64,000 nucleotides of DNA from Azorhizobium doebereinerae UFLA1-100 (GTDB lineage Bacteria; Pseudomonadota; Alphaproteobacteria; Rhizobiales; Xanthobacteraceae). Under the pieces are notes generated by a model. That model was not told where the DNA came from, made no database searches, and worked only from the letters and a program-made list of their open reading frames with translations. This document shows, in pieces, positions 45,295 through 53,773 of the stretch (positions within the stretch are counted from its first letter, which is position 1; the number at the start of each line of letters is the position of its first letter). The translations under genes were made by a program, and so were the position numbers. The DNA lies in NCBI RefSeq assembly GCF_000473085.1, contig NZ_AXBA01000004.1:183166-247165 (forward strand), given 5' to 3'.

Positions 45295-46923
45295 ATGGGT
45301 TCCATCAGGATGAAGCTGGCCGCGCTCAGCGGCACGGCGGCGCTGCTGGCGGTGCTCGCCGCCATGGGCGTGCTGTTCGCCATCGGCGTGGGCGAGCGGG
45401 CGCTGGAGCGCGCGCTGGACGCCCAGCGGCGTCTCGACCTGCTGATGGAAGTCTCGGCCCGCCTGACCGACTATGGCCTTGCCGCCGTGTCCGGCGGGAA
45501 CGGCGAGCCCGGCGTCGCCGGCCACCTGCAGGCGGCGCGCGGCCGGGCGGAAGCTGCGCTGGCGGCCATGGAGGCGGCGCTGGCTGAGGCGGCGCGGCAG
45601 GAAAGCGGCGTCGTCAGCCAGACCGAGATGGCCGCGCGGCTGCGGCCGCTGTCCCGGCTGCGGGCCGAATTTTTCTCCCTGGACCGCCAGATCACCGGGG
45701 ATGCGCCGGGGCGGGACGCCGCCGGCCGCGCCGACACGGTCCGCGGCGCCCTCAACAGCTTCGCCGCCGCCGCCGGGCCGGTGGTCTCGCTGATGGTGGA
45801 GAGCGAGCGGCGCAGCGTCGTCAGCGCCCGCGCGGCGGTGGAGCGTCTGTCCCGCCAACTGCGGATCGGCGCGGTCGCGGCGTCCCTGCTGGCGTTGGTG
45901 GCGGCGGTGGTGCTCTACCGGGCGCTGGCGCGGCCGCTGCTGCTGCGCTTCGCCGACATCGAGCACGCCGCCCGCGCCATCGGGCGCGGCACGCTGGACA
46001 TCCGCCTCGACATCGGCCCGCGCGACGAACTCGGCCTGATCATGGCGCGGTTCAACCGCATGGCCGCGCGCCTCGCCGCGCGCGAGCGCCGGGTGGCCCA
46101 TGACCGCGCCACGCTGGAGGGCATCGTCGCGCAGCGTACGGCGGACCTGACGGCGGCCAATGACCGGCTGGCGGCCATCGACCATTCGCGCCGCCGCTTC
46201 TTCGCCGACGTCAGCCATGAATTGCGCACGCCTCTGACCGTCATCATCGGCGAATGCGACGTGACCCAGCGCGCGCCGCACATTCCCGAGGCACTGTCGC
46301 GGGCGGCGCTGACCACCATCCGCAAGCGCGCCCAGCTGCTGCACCGCCGCGTGGAGGACCTGCTGCGCCTCGCCCGCTCCGAGAGCGGCGAAATCGAGCT
46401 GGATCTGCGCCGCGTGGCGGTGGAGCCAATCCTGCGCGACGCCTGTTCCACCCTGGACACGCTGGCCCGCCGCCAGGGGATCGCCCTGACCGTGGCGGTG
46501 GACGATCCGGCGGCGGCGGTGCAGGGCGACCGCGAATGGCTGCGGCAGGTGGTGGAGGGGCTGATCGAGAACGCCCTGCGCCACGCCACCGGCGCCACGG
46601 CCATCTCGGTCATCCAGGAGACCGGGGAGGACGCCGTGCGCCTCATCGTCGCCGACAATGGGTGCGGCATTGCGCCCGAGCTGAGGCCGACGCTGTTTCA
46701 ACGGTTTCGCCGGGGCGCGGCCGCCGACGGACCCGGCAAAGCGCCCGGATTCGGGCTTGGCCTTGCCCTGGCCGAATGGGTGGTGACGCGACACGGCGGC
46801 CGGATCACGCTAGGATCAATGGATCAACAGGAGGTCGGCGCACGGGTGATCGTGACGCTGCCCCGCGAGGTGCCGGACGCCGCCGAGGACCGGGCTCGAC
46901 CCGCCGCCGCGACGCCCCGGTGA
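45295..46923 (+). CDS. Sensor histidine kinase
   Basis: Membrane sensor kinase of 542 aa from the ATG at 45295 (GGGAGG upstream). Helix 1 is near residues 8-32 and helix 2 near 190-209 (IGAVAASLLALVAAVVLYRAL), bracketing a periplasmic sensor of about 155 residues rich in Ala and Arg. HAMP lies near 210-262, HisKA has the phosphorylated His308 in FFADVSHELRTPLTVIIGE, and the ATPase domain has DNGCGIAPEL and GFGLGLALAEW. It is followed after 18 bp by its response regulator. It lies between the two PQQ gene groups and is likely to control them. Confidence 0.92.
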   Translation: MGSIRMKLAALSGTAALLAVLAAMGVLFAIGVGERALERALDAQRRLDLLMEVSARLTDYGLAAVSGGNGEPGVAGHLQAARGRAEAALAAMEAALAEAARQESGVVSQTEMAARLRPLSRLRAEFFSLDRQITGDAPGRDAAGRADTVRGALNSFAAAAGPVVSLMVESERRSVVSARAAVERLSRQLRIGAVAASLLALVAAVVLYRALARPLLLRFADIEHAARAIGRGTLDIRLDIGPRDELGLIMARFNRMAARLAARERRVAHDRATLEGIVAQRTADLTAANDRLAAIDHSRRRFFADVSHELRTPLTVIIGECDVTQRAPHIPEALSRAALTTIRKRAQLLHRRVEDLLRLARSESGEIELDLRRVAVEPILRDACSTLDTLARRQGIALTVAVDDPAAAVQGDREWLRQVVEGLIENALRHATGATAISVIQETGEDAVRLIVADNGCGIAPELRPTLFQRFRRGAAADGPGKAPGFGLGLALAEWVVTRHGGRITLGSMDQQEVGARVIVTLPREVPDAAEDRARPAAATPR

Positions 46924-46941
46924 CAGGGTAAGGAAACGCCA

Positions 46942-47643
46942 ATGAACATCCTCGTCGTTGAGGACGATCTCGATATCGGCGCCATGCTGAGCCGTGGGCT
47001 CAGGGCGGAGGGCTTTGAAGTCACGGTGGTCGGGCGGGCCGACGCCGCGCTGCACACCGCCAAGGATTACAATCCCTGCGCCGTGCTGCTCGACATGATG
47101 CTGCCGGATGGGTCGGGCATCGATGTCTGCCGCTCGCTGCGCGATGCCGGCCACGCCGGGCCCATCCTCTTCCTCAGCGCCAAGGACGAGGTGCGGGACC
47201 GCGCCGAGGGCCTCTCCGCCGGCGCGGACGACTACATCGTCAAGCCGTTCCAGTTCGACGAGCTGGTGGCCCGGCTGCGGGCCCATCTGATGCATCGCTA
47301 TGGCATGGGCCATGACCGGGCGCGGCTCTCCGCCGGCCGCCTGCTGCTGGACCTCGATACCCGCCAGGTGCATTTCGGCGAACTGCATGTGCGGCTGACG
47401 CAGCGCGAGGCGGAACTCCTGGCGCTGCTGGTGGGCTTTCTCAACCGCCCGGTGTCGCGCGGCGACATTTTCGACCGGCTGTGGGCCAGCCAGGGCGGGA
47501 TGTCGCTGAACGTGGTGGACGTCTATGTGGGCTATCTGCGCACGAAGCTGGCCGAGATCACGCGCGCCGGCGGGCCGGCGGTGGTGACCGTGCGCGGGCG
47601 CGGGTTCATGCTGGAACTGGCGACCGTCTCCAGCACGCATTGA
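46942..47643 (+). CDS. OmpR-family response regulator
   Basis: Response regulator of 233 aa. The receiver begins MNILVVEDDLDIGAMLSRGL. The phosphoacceptor is Asp51 in CAVLLDMMLPDGSG, with LFLSAKDEV and the conserved Lys in DDYIVKPFQ. The C-terminal winged helix includes LTQREAELLALLVGFLNRPVSRGDIFDRLW and VVDVYVGYLRTKL. It pairs with the kinase just upstream. pqqA begins 224 bp after it, and an 11-bp direct repeat before pqqA is a plausible target. Confidence 0.93.
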   Translation: MNILVVEDDLDIGAMLSRGLRAEGFEVTVVGRADAALHTAKDYNPCAVLLDMMLPDGSGIDVCRSLRDAGHAGPILFLSAKDEVRDRAEGLSAGADDYIVKPFQFDELVARLRAHLMHRYGMGHDRARLSAGRLLLDLDTRQVHFGELHVRLTQREAELLALLVGFLNRPVSRGDIFDRLWASQGGMSLNVVDVYVGYLRTKLAEITRAGGPAVVTVRGRGFMLELATVSSTH

Positions 47644-47792
47644 GCGGACATGACCCGTGCCCGATTTCTGTCGTGTTGCAGCAAACAAAATGTGCGATGC
47701 AACATAACTTGAGAATATGCTGAGTGAATTTCACGGCAATGGGAGAGATGTTTCTATTGAAATCGGCAAGCGCCTCGCCGATATTCATGAAG

Positions 47793-47848
47793 GCTGCAAG
47801 GTGCAAATATTTGCAGCTTGTTTCTTATGATTTTCTTATGAAAATCAT
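47793..47848. promoter_or_regulatory. pqqA upstream region: palindrome and tandem boxes
   Basis: The 14-bp perfect palindrome TGCAAATATTTGCA (47802-47815) lies within a longer GCTGCAA/TTGCAGC pair. Twice-repeated TTTCTTATGA (47821-47830 and 47832-47841, period 11) follows, and ATGATTTT/AAAATCAT forms another inverted pair (47827-47848). The block is much more A/T-rich than its surroundings and ends 20 bp before pqqA. I could not fix a -35/-10 pair. Confidence 0.55.
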
Positions 47849-47867
47849 GAACTCTTAGGAGGCACTC

Positions 47868-47945
47868 ATGCGCTGGCATACTCCGATCGTGAAGGAAGTC
47901 TGCGTCGGTATGGAAGTCACGGCCTACATGCCCGCCGACTTCTGA
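47868..47945 (+). CDS. pqqA: PQQ precursor peptide PqqA
   Basis: Precursor peptide of 25 aa. It starts MRWHTPIVKEVCVGMEV, and Glu16 and Tyr20 in the EVTAY motif are the two residues crosslinked by PqqE to build PQQ. It ends MPADF. AGGAGG lies five bases before the ATG, giving strong translation as expected for a precursor. It is the first gene of pqqABCDE. It also carries a Cys at position 12, seen in many alphaproteobacterial PqqA peptides. Confidence 0.96.
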   Translation: MRWHTPIVKEVCVGMEVTAYMPADF

Positions 47946-47989
47946 CCTCAGGCCGTGCGGGGTTCGGGAGCGGCGCGGGTCATGCCATC

Positions 47990-48904
47990 ATGCGCGTAGT
48001 CGTTCTCGGCTCGGCTGCGGGTGGCGGCGTTCCCCAGTGGAACTGCCGCTGCCCGGTCTGTCGTCTGGCCTGGGCGCGGGACCCTCGCGTGTCCTGGCGC
48101 ACGCAATCGAGCCTCGCCGTCAGTGTAGACGGGCGGCAGTGGCTGCTGCTGAACGCGTCTCCGGATCTGCGCGCCCAGCTCGCGGTGGTGCCTGCGCTGC
48201 ATCCGCGCGAGGAGCCGTCGGGCGGGGGGCTGCGCCACTCGCCGATCGCCAGCGTGCTGATCACCAATGGCGACGTCGACCATGTCGCCGGGCTTCTCAA
48301 CCTGCGGGAAAGCCAGCCCTTTTCCATCTATGGCACGCGGGAAACCCTGGATGTGATCGGCGGTAACCGGATTTTCGACGTGGTGTCGCAAGATCTGGTG
48401 CCGCGGGTTGCTTTGGACCTGGATGTGCCGCGCGAGATTCTCCCCGGTCTGGAGGTGGAACTGTTCGCCGTTCCCGGCAAGGTGCCTCTTTGGCTGGAAG
48501 AGGGCGATGTCGCGGTCGGAACGGAGAGCGGCGCGACAGTCGGGGCCGTGCTGTCTGGCAACGGGCGGCGCATGGTCTATGTGCCGGGCTGCGCGGAGGC
48601 CCATGAAGGCGTCCTGGCGCGCCTGCGGGGCGCCGATCTGCTGCTGTTCGATGGGACGCTGTTCCGCGACGACGAGATGATCCGCTCGGGCACCGGCGGC
48701 AAGACGGGCCGGCGCATGGGCCACATGCCCATGTCCGGGCCGGGAGGAACACTCGAGGTGCTCGCGGACCTTCCCGTCGCCCGGAAGGTCTTCATCCACA
48801 TCAACAATACCAATCCCGCCCTGATCGCCGGCTCGCCCGAGCGGGGGCAGGTGGAAGAAGCGGGCTGGCAGATCGCCAGCGATGCGATGGAGTTCGACCT
48901 GTGA
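47990..48904 (+). CDS. pqqB: PQQ biosynthesis protein PqqB
   Basis: Metallo-beta-lactamase-fold protein of 304 aa. It opens MRVVVLGSAAGGGVPQWNCRCPVC, with the CXCXXC zinc-binding cysteines. VLITNGDVDHVAGLL replaces the canonical HXHXDH with a degenerate motif as usual in PqqB. TGGKTGRRMGHMPMSGPGGTLE and KVFIHINNTNPAL follow. PqqB hydroxylates the crosslinked Glu-Tyr intermediate. It starts 44 bp after pqqA and overlaps pqqC by GTGA. Confidence 0.95.
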   Translation: MRVVVLGSAAGGGVPQWNCRCPVCRLAWARDPRVSWRTQSSLAVSVDGRQWLLLNASPDLRAQLAVVPALHPREEPSGGGLRHSPIASVLITNGDVDHVAGLLNLRESQPFSIYGTRETLDVIGGNRIFDVVSQDLVPRVALDLDVPREILPGLEVELFAVPGKVPLWLEEGDVAVGTESGATVGAVLSGNGRRMVYVPGCAEAHEGVLARLRGADLLLFDGTLFRDDEMIRSGTGGKTGRRMGHMPMSGPGGTLEVLADLPVARKVFIHINNTNPALIAGSPERGQVEEAGWQIASDAMEFDL

Positions 48905-49677
48905 CCCTTGCTCCGAACCTGCCCCTGGCCGGCACGCCCGCGCCTCTGTCTCCCGACCAGCTGGAAGCGGCCCTGCGCGACGTGGGCGCGCGGCGCTACC
49001 ACAATCTCCATCCCTTCCATCGCCTGCTGCACGACGGCAAGCTGTCGGCCGACCAGGTGCGGGCCTGGGCGCTGAACCGCTATTACTATCAGGCCATGAT
49101 CCCGGTGAAGGACGCCACCATCCTCGCCCGCATGGACGATCCCGCCGTGCGCCGGGTCTGGCGCCAGCGCATCGTCGATCATGACGGCGAGCAGGAGGGG
49201 GACGGCGGCATCGCCCGCTGGCTCAAGCTCACCGAGGGGCTGGGCCTGCCGCGGGACTATGTGGTGCAGGGCCATGGCATTCTGCCGGCGACGCGCTTCG
49301 CGGTGGATGCCTATGTGCATTTCGTCCGCGACCGTCCCCTGGTGGAAGCCGTCGCCTCCTCGCTCACCGAGATGTTCAGCCCCAACATCATCTCCGAGCG
49401 GGTGGCGGGCATGCTCGCCAATTACGACTTCATCTCCAAAGAAACCTTGGCCTATTTCGAGAAACGCCTGACCCAGGCCCCGCGCGATGCCGATTTCGCG
49501 CTGGATTACGTGAAGCGCGCCGCCACCACGGTCGAGGTGCAGCAGGCGGTGATCGCCGCGCTCACCTTCAAGTGCGACGTGCTGTGGGCGCAGCTGGACG
49601 CGCTCCACCACGCCTATGTGGTGCCGTGCCTGCCGCCGCCCGGCGCCTGGACGCCCGGCGCGGAGCGCGCGGCTTGA
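48901..49677 (+). CDS. pqqC: Pyrroloquinoline-quinone synthase PqqC
   Basis: Oxidase of 258 aa catalysing the final ring closure and eight-electron oxidation to PQQ. The GTG at 48901 overlaps the pqqB stop. Characteristic helices carry RYHNLHPFHRLLHDGKLSADQVRAWALNRYYYQ, RIVDHDGE, VVQGHGILPATRFAVDAYVHF and LTEMFSPNIISERV. Active-site His, Tyr and Arg residues are retained. Its stop overlaps the TTG start of pqqD. Confidence 0.96.
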   Translation: MTLAPNLPLAGTPAPLSPDQLEAALRDVGARRYHNLHPFHRLLHDGKLSADQVRAWALNRYYYQAMIPVKDATILARMDDPAVRRVWRQRIVDHDGEQEGDGGIARWLKLTEGLGLPRDYVVQGHGILPATRFAVDAYVHFVRDRPLVEAVASSLTEMFSPNIISERVAGMLANYDFISKETLAYFEKRLTQAPRDADFALDYVKRAATTVEVQQAVIAALTFKCDVLWAQLDALHHAYVVPCLPPPGAWTPGAERAA

Positions 49678-49952
49678 GCGCTCTCGCCGCCGAGGACGTG
49701 CCGCGCCTGCCGCGGGGGGTGAAGGTGCGCTATGATGAGGTGCGCAGCCGCCATGTCCTTCTGGCGCCCGAGCGCGCCTTCGACATCGACGAGATCGCGG
49801 CGGCCATACTGGAGCTGGTGGACGGCCACACCAGCGTCGCGGCCATTGCCGACGTGCTTGCCGCGCGGTTCGAGGCGCCGCGCGACGTGGTGTGCGCCGA
49901 CGTGCAGGCCATGCTCGGCGACCTCGCCGCCAAACGGGTGATCGAGCGATGA
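49674..49952 (+). CDS. pqqD: PqqD, peptide chaperone (RRE)
   Basis: Peptide-binding chaperone of 92 aa. The start is a TTG at 49674 overlapping the pqqC stop (TTGA); upstream in-frame starts would give a long out-of-family leader. The sequence [28 protein letters not shown] is the PqqD core, with [22 protein letters not shown] forming the winged-helix-like RRE. PqqD presents PqqA to PqqE. It is separate from PqqC here and overlaps pqqE by ATGA. Confidence 0.94.
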   Translation: MSALAAEDVPRLPRGVKVRYDEVRSRHVLLAPERAFDIDEIAAAILELVDGHTSVAAIADVLAARFEAPRDVVCADVQAMLGDLAAKRVIER

Positions 49953-51109
49953 ACGACCTCAGCCCCCGCGCCACGCCGGCCGTCCCCGCACGGCCGGAGC
50001 CCGCGCCCCCCATCGGCCTGCTGGCGGAACTCACCCATCGCTGTCCGCTGCGCTGTCCCTATTGCTCCAATCCGCTGGAGCTGGACCGGCGCGAGAGCGA
50101 GCTCGACACCGCCACCTGGATGCGGGTGCTGAGCGAGGCGGCGGCCATCGGCGTGCTGCATGTGCATCTGTCCGGCGGCGAGCCCACGGCGCGGGCGGAT
50201 CTCGTGGACCTGACCGCCCATTGCGCGCGGGTGGGCCTTTATACCAACCTCATCACCTCCGGCATCGGCCGCGCCGACGCCATGCTGGACGCCTTGTCCG
50301 ATGCCGGGCTGGACCATGTGCAACTGTCGCTGCAAGGCGCCCATGCGCAGACGGCGGACCGCATCGGCGGCTATGCGGGCGGGCATGACAAGAAGCTCGC
50401 CTTTGCCCGCCGCGTTGTGGAGCTCGGGCTTCCCCTCACGGTGAACGCGGTGATCCATCGCGGCAATATCGACGAGGTGGCGGACATGATCGATCTCGCC
50501 GTCGCGCTGAAGGCGAAGCGGCTGGAGATCGCCCATACCCAATATTACGGCTGGGCCTTCGTGAACCGCGCCGCGCTGATGCCGACGCGGGCGGAGGTGG
50601 AACGTTCCCTTGCCATTGTCGAGGCGGCGCGGCAGCGGCTCGAAGGCGTGCTGGTCATCGACCTTGTCATTCCCGATTATTATGCGCGCTTCCCCAAGGC
50701 CTGCACCGGCGGCTGGGGCCGGCGCACGCTCAATGTGACGCCCACCGGCAAGGTGCTGCCCTGCCACGCGGCGGAGAGCATTCCCGGCCTTGAATTCTGG
50801 AACGTGCGCGATCACGCGCTGGGCGACATCTGGCGCCAGGGCCCGGCGTTCAACGCCTTCCGCGGCACCGACTGGATGCAGGAGCCGTGCCGGAGCTGCG
50901 CCCGCAAGGAAATGGATTTCGGCGGCTGCCGCTGCCAGGCCATGGCCCTGCTGGGCGATGCGGCGGCCACCGATCCCGCCTGCACCCTGTCGCCCTTCCA
51001 TGGACGCATGGAGGATCGCGCGGCCGGCGAGGCCGCGGCGGAGGCGCCCTCCTATCAGTACCGCGCCATGGGCGGCGGAGCGGCCGCCGGCCCCGGAGGT
51101 GCCCTGTGA
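49949..51109 (+). CDS. pqqE: Radical SAM enzyme PqqE
   Basis: Radical SAM enzyme of 386 aa that forms the Glu-Tyr crosslink in PqqA. The CX3CX2C motif is Cys32, Cys36 and Cys39 in [44 protein letters not shown] and the C-terminal SPASM cysteines follow ([29 protein letters not shown]). The start overlaps pqqD, and the stop overlaps the next gene by GTGA. The C-terminal tail after the SPASM domain is Ala/Gly-rich. Confidence 0.96.
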   Translation: MNDLSPRATPAVPARPEPAPPIGLLAELTHRCPLRCPYCSNPLELDRRESELDTATWMRVLSEAAAIGVLHVHLSGGEPTARADLVDLTAHCARVGLYTNLITSGIGRADAMLDALSDAGLDHVQLSLQGAHAQTADRIGGYAGGHDKKLAFARRVVELGLPLTVNAVIHRGNIDEVADMIDLAVALKAKRLEIAHTQYYGWAFVNRAALMPTRAEVERSLAIVEAARQRLEGVLVIDLVIPDYYARFPKACTGGWGRRTLNVTPTGKVLPCHAAESIPGLEFWNVRDHALGDIWRQGPAFNAFRGTDWMQEPCRSCARKEMDFGGCRCQAMALLGDAAATDPACTLSPFHGRMEDRAAGEAAAEAPSYQYRAMGGGAAAGPGGAL

Positions 51110-51774
51110 AGCTGCTGCGGCTCACCTTGATCCTGGCCGCCCTGGCGGCACCGGCGCAGGCGCAGGAGCCGCCGAAGGCGGCGGATCTCCTGTTCGAGGC
51201 GCCGCAATTCGCGGCGGCGCCGGCCGGCACCACGCTGACCTATGATTACCGGCGCAAAGCGCAGGATGCCGAGGCGTTCGGCCCCGCCTTCGCGGACCGC
51301 ATCATCCTGACGGTGGCCGCGCCGGAGGCCGGGCATCCGGAGACGGAGCGCACGGTGCAGGTGAATTTCTTCACCGGGGAGCGTCATCGCGCGGCAGGGC
51401 CGTTCGAAGGGGTGACGGGCAATCCGGTGATGATCCTGTTCCTGGAGAACCACATCCGGGACCTCTCGGCACGGCTGAGCGGCAATGCGCGCTACTTCAA
51501 GAACGCCATCCGCGCCGCCCTGCGCGATCGCGCCGAGGTGCGCCCCGCCACCGTGCCGCTGCATGGAAGCGACGTGCCGGGCTGGCAGATCCGCGTCCGG
51601 CCGTTCGTGGGTGATCCCAATGCCGAGCGCATGCGCGGGCTGGAGGGCCTGACCTACACCTTCACCGTATCGCCGCAGGTGCCCGGTGCCATCGCCGCCA
51701 TCGCGGTCGAGGCGCCGGGACCGGCCGGCACGCCCTTGTGGGAGGAGACGCTCGCTTATGATCCAAAGGGCTGA
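51106..51774 (+). CDS. Uncharacterised exported protein coupled to pqqE
   Basis: Protein of 222 aa from a GTG at 51106 overlapping the pqqE stop. It has a short clear signal peptide ([17 protein letters not shown]). The mature domain contains [62 protein letters not shown] and [18 protein letters not shown], and suggests a beta-rich fold. I do not recognise a named family. It has no cysteines. Translational coupling to pqqE suggests a role in PQQ use, export or quinoprotein maturation. Confidence 0.75.
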   Translation: MKLLRLTLILAALAAPAQAQEPPKAADLLFEAPQFAAAPAGTTLTYDYRRKAQDAEAFGPAFADRIILTVAAPEAGHPETERTVQVNFFTGERHRAAGPFEGVTGNPVMILFLENHIRDLSARLSGNARYFKNAIRAALRDRAEVRPATVPLHGSDVPGWQIRVRPFVGDPNAERMRGLEGLTYTFTVSPQVPGAIAAIAVEAPGPAGTPLWEETLAYDPKG

Positions 51775-52171
51775 AATCCCGTCGCGGGGCGTTCCCGCCG
51801 TGCGGTGCCGGGGGATGGGTCGGTGGCGCCGCGGGCTCTGCCTGCTCGCGCTGGCGCTGGCACCCGTGGCGGCAGGGGCGGCTGATGCGCCAGCCAATGA
51901 TTATCCCACCACCGCGCGCCTCGACTATGCGGTCGGCTGCATGGCGGCGAACGGCCAGACACGGGAGGCCATGGAGCGCTGCGCCTGCTCGGTGGATACG
52001 CTCGCCTCGATCCTGCCCTATGACCGCTATGTGGAGGCGGAAACCATCCTCTCCATGCGCCAGGGCGTCGGGCAGGCGGCATCGCTGTTCCGCAACACGC
52101 CGATGTATGACGACGTGATCGCCGACCTGCGCCGCGCCCAGGCCGAAGCGGAGGTCCGCTGCTTCAAATAG
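51758..52171 (+). CDS. Uncharacterised exported four-cysteine protein
   Basis: Protein of 137 aa from the ATG at 51758, which overlaps the previous gene by 17 bp; a second ATG at 51815 gives 118 aa. The signal peptide is RRGLCLLALALAPVAAGA. The mature part has four cysteines in VGCMAANGQ, ERCACSVDTLASILPYDRYVEAETILSMRQG and AEVRCFK, probably two disulfides or a metal site. No heme motif is present. It is the last gene of the pqq operon and faces the SoxYZ-like gene. Function unknown. Confidence 0.72.
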   Translation: MIQRAEIPSRGVPAVRCRGMGRWRRGLCLLALALAPVAAGAADAPANDYPTTARLDYAVGCMAANGQTREAMERCACSVDTLASILPYDRYVEAETILSMRQGVGQAASLFRNTPMYDDVIADLRRAQAEAEVRCFK

Positions 52172-52187
52172 CCGGGCGCGCCCGGCT
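52170..52187. terminator. Terminator hairpin between pqq and xox operons
   Basis: AGCCGGGC pairs perfectly with GCCCGGCT, followed on the plus strand by CTTCCGTTT. It lies between two convergent stop codons and overlaps the last base of the pqq operon's final stop. Confidence 0.6.
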
Positions 52188-52207
52188 CTTCCGTTTCGGC
52201 TCCGGCC

Positions 52208-53050
52208 TCACGGGGCGAAGGTGGCGGTGAACGTCTTGCCCTCCGTGTCCTGTGCCTCCACCTCCACCGGCGTGCCGGCCGCCTCGAAGCTGAAGCGGAA
52301 GGTGGGGTCCTCGCTGATGGAGATGCCGCCCTCCATGGCGAAGATGGGCCGGCCGTCCTGGCTGACGCGCGCCTCGCGAACGAACCAGGCGGGCGTGTAG
52401 AGGCGCGTGACCTGATCCATCTGCAGGCCGGAATAATTGGGGTGGCGGATCTGCACCTGGGCTTCCCGCTGGCCAGTGCCGGCGAAGCTGCGGAAACGGA
52501 TCTCGCCGGCGTGCGAGGCAGCCTCCGCCGGGTCCTTGGTGGCCGGGGCCGAGCAGCCGCCGCTGGCCTTCACGAACGCCTTCGCCATGAACAGGCGGCC
52601 GTCGCTGGTCTCCGCCACGGCGCGGACGAAGGAATAGGAATTCACCCGCACCCGGGTGGACAGCATGAAGGCCGTGCGTCCCGGGCCGAAGGTAAAGGTG
52701 CCGGCGACCGGGGAGGGGTTCTCGTCGATCACCAGGGTCAGGGCTTTGAGCGTGGTGCCCTCGGGCGCGGCAAGGCGCAAGGCGAGCGGCACCATGGCGG
52801 CGTCCTCCGCCCGGGCCGGCGCCTCCATCGCCACCACGTCGCCGGCCTCGCCGATGGCTCGTTCGCCGAAGATGTCGCCGCGGATGCCGGCCCAGGTGGT
52901 TTCGGGCGGCGCGGCGGGAGATGCGCCGGCGGCCGGCTCGGCGGCCGACGCCGGAAGAGGGCCGCCGCAGACGGGCGCGAGGACCGCAATCGTGAGCGCG
53001 GCGATCACCTCGCGCCGCGAGAGCGGATGGGAGAGAGCCTGCGCAACCAT
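52208..53050 (-). CDS. Quinoprotein dehydrogenase-associated SoxYZ-like carrier
   Basis: Exported protein of 280 aa from the ATG at 53050, which has AGGAGG six bases upstream. The signal contains SRREVIAALTIAVLAP, of Tat or Sec type. The N-terminal half is SoxY-like and ends KASGGCSAPATKDPAEA, where the Cys matches the SoxY GGCGG swinging-arm cysteine. The C-terminal half is SoxZ-like (IRHPNYSGLQMDQVTRLYTPAWFV). The fusion recurs beside PQQ dehydrogenases without other sox genes. It may carry a covalently bound intermediate. Confidence 0.85.
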   Translation of the reverse strand: MVAQALSHPLSRREVIAALTIAVLAPVCGGPLPASAAEPAAGASPAAPPETTWAGIRGDIFGERAIGEAGDVVAMEAPARAEDAAMVPLALRLAAPEGTTLKALTLVIDENPSPVAGTFTFGPGRTAFMLSTRVRVNSYSFVRAVAETSDGRLFMAKAFVKASGGCSAPATKDPAEAASHAGEIRFRSFAGTGQREAQVQIRHPNYSGLQMDQVTRLYTPAWFVREARVSQDGRPIFAMEGGISISEDPTFRFSFEAAGTPVEVEAQDTEGKTFTATFAP

Positions 53051-53173
53051 GGGCGACCTCCTGTTCACCAGACGCGGCGTCAGCGTCCGGGTTCCTCGGT
53101 GGCATTCGGGCCAAGCTCAGGCACGGGCTAAGCTCCGGCACGGACCAAGCTCGGGTGCGGATCCGGCGCGGAG

Positions 53174-53773
53174 CTAGCGCGGCTCGGCGGTTTCCAGGGG
53201 CAGGCCGGCGGCGCTCCAGCCATCGGTGCCCTCCGGATACCAGGACACGTTGCCATAGCCATAGCTCAGGGCGCGCTTGGCCGCATTCCACGACATCCAG
53301 CATTGACGCTGGCAGAATAGCACCAGCGGGCGCATCCGATCACCGCCGGTCGCGGCCGCGAGCCCGCTTTTCAGATAATCCTCGGTCTCCGGCGCCAATG
53401 CGCCGAATCCGGTGTTCGGCAGCCAGAGGCTGCCGGGAATGCTGGCGTGCGGCGCATCGCGCCACAATGTGCCCGCCGGCAGGTTGGCGGGACGGGGCGG
53501 GCGCGGCAGCACGTCGATGAAGACGGCGGCGTGATCCCGCCACAGCGTCTCCGCCTGCGGCGTGGACAGGACCCGGGCGCCCGCCAGCGTGGCTGGGGTG
53601 GGCGCGCGGTAGGCGTCGAGCCGATAGCCGGCCGGCTCCTCGGGCGGCAGGGCTGCCCCGTCGCCTCCGGGGCCGGGTTGGGCCAGGGCGGGCACGGCGG
53701 CGAATACTATCGCCCAGCCCAAGGCGCGCCAAAGGCGCGGACGGGCGAAGGCGCGTGCGCCGCGCGCGGTCAT
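53174..53773 (-). CDS. PQQ-dependent catabolism-associated CXXXCW rhodanese-like protein
   Basis: Exported protein of 199 aa with a signal segment (LGWAIVFAAVPALA). The body resembles a rhodanese domain, with VFIDVLPRPPRPANLP, the active-loop LVLFCQRQCWMSWNAAKRALSYGY and VSWYPEGTDGW. The CQRQCW motif defines a family restricted to PQQ-linked catabolic clusters. Its ATG overlaps the xoxJ stop. Together with the SoxYZ-like carrier and metallohydrolase it suggests a thiol or sulfane relay in the periplasm; the actual role is not known. Confidence 0.85.
   Translation of the reverse strand: MTARGARAFARPRLWRALGWAIVFAAVPALAQPGPGGDGAALPPEEPAGYRLDAYRAPTPATLAGARVLSTPQAETLWRDHAAVFIDVLPRPPRPANLPAGTLWRDAPHASIPGSLWLPNTGFGALAPETEDYLKSGLAAATGGDRMRPLVLFCQRQCWMSWNAAKRALSYGYGNVSWYPEGTDGWSAAGLPLETAEPR

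Noticed and set aside
47646..47790. A small RNA or extra gene between the response regulator and pqqA
   Set aside because: I see only an ATCGGC/GCCGAT pair with a 9-nt loop and no terminator or promoter that would define a transcript.
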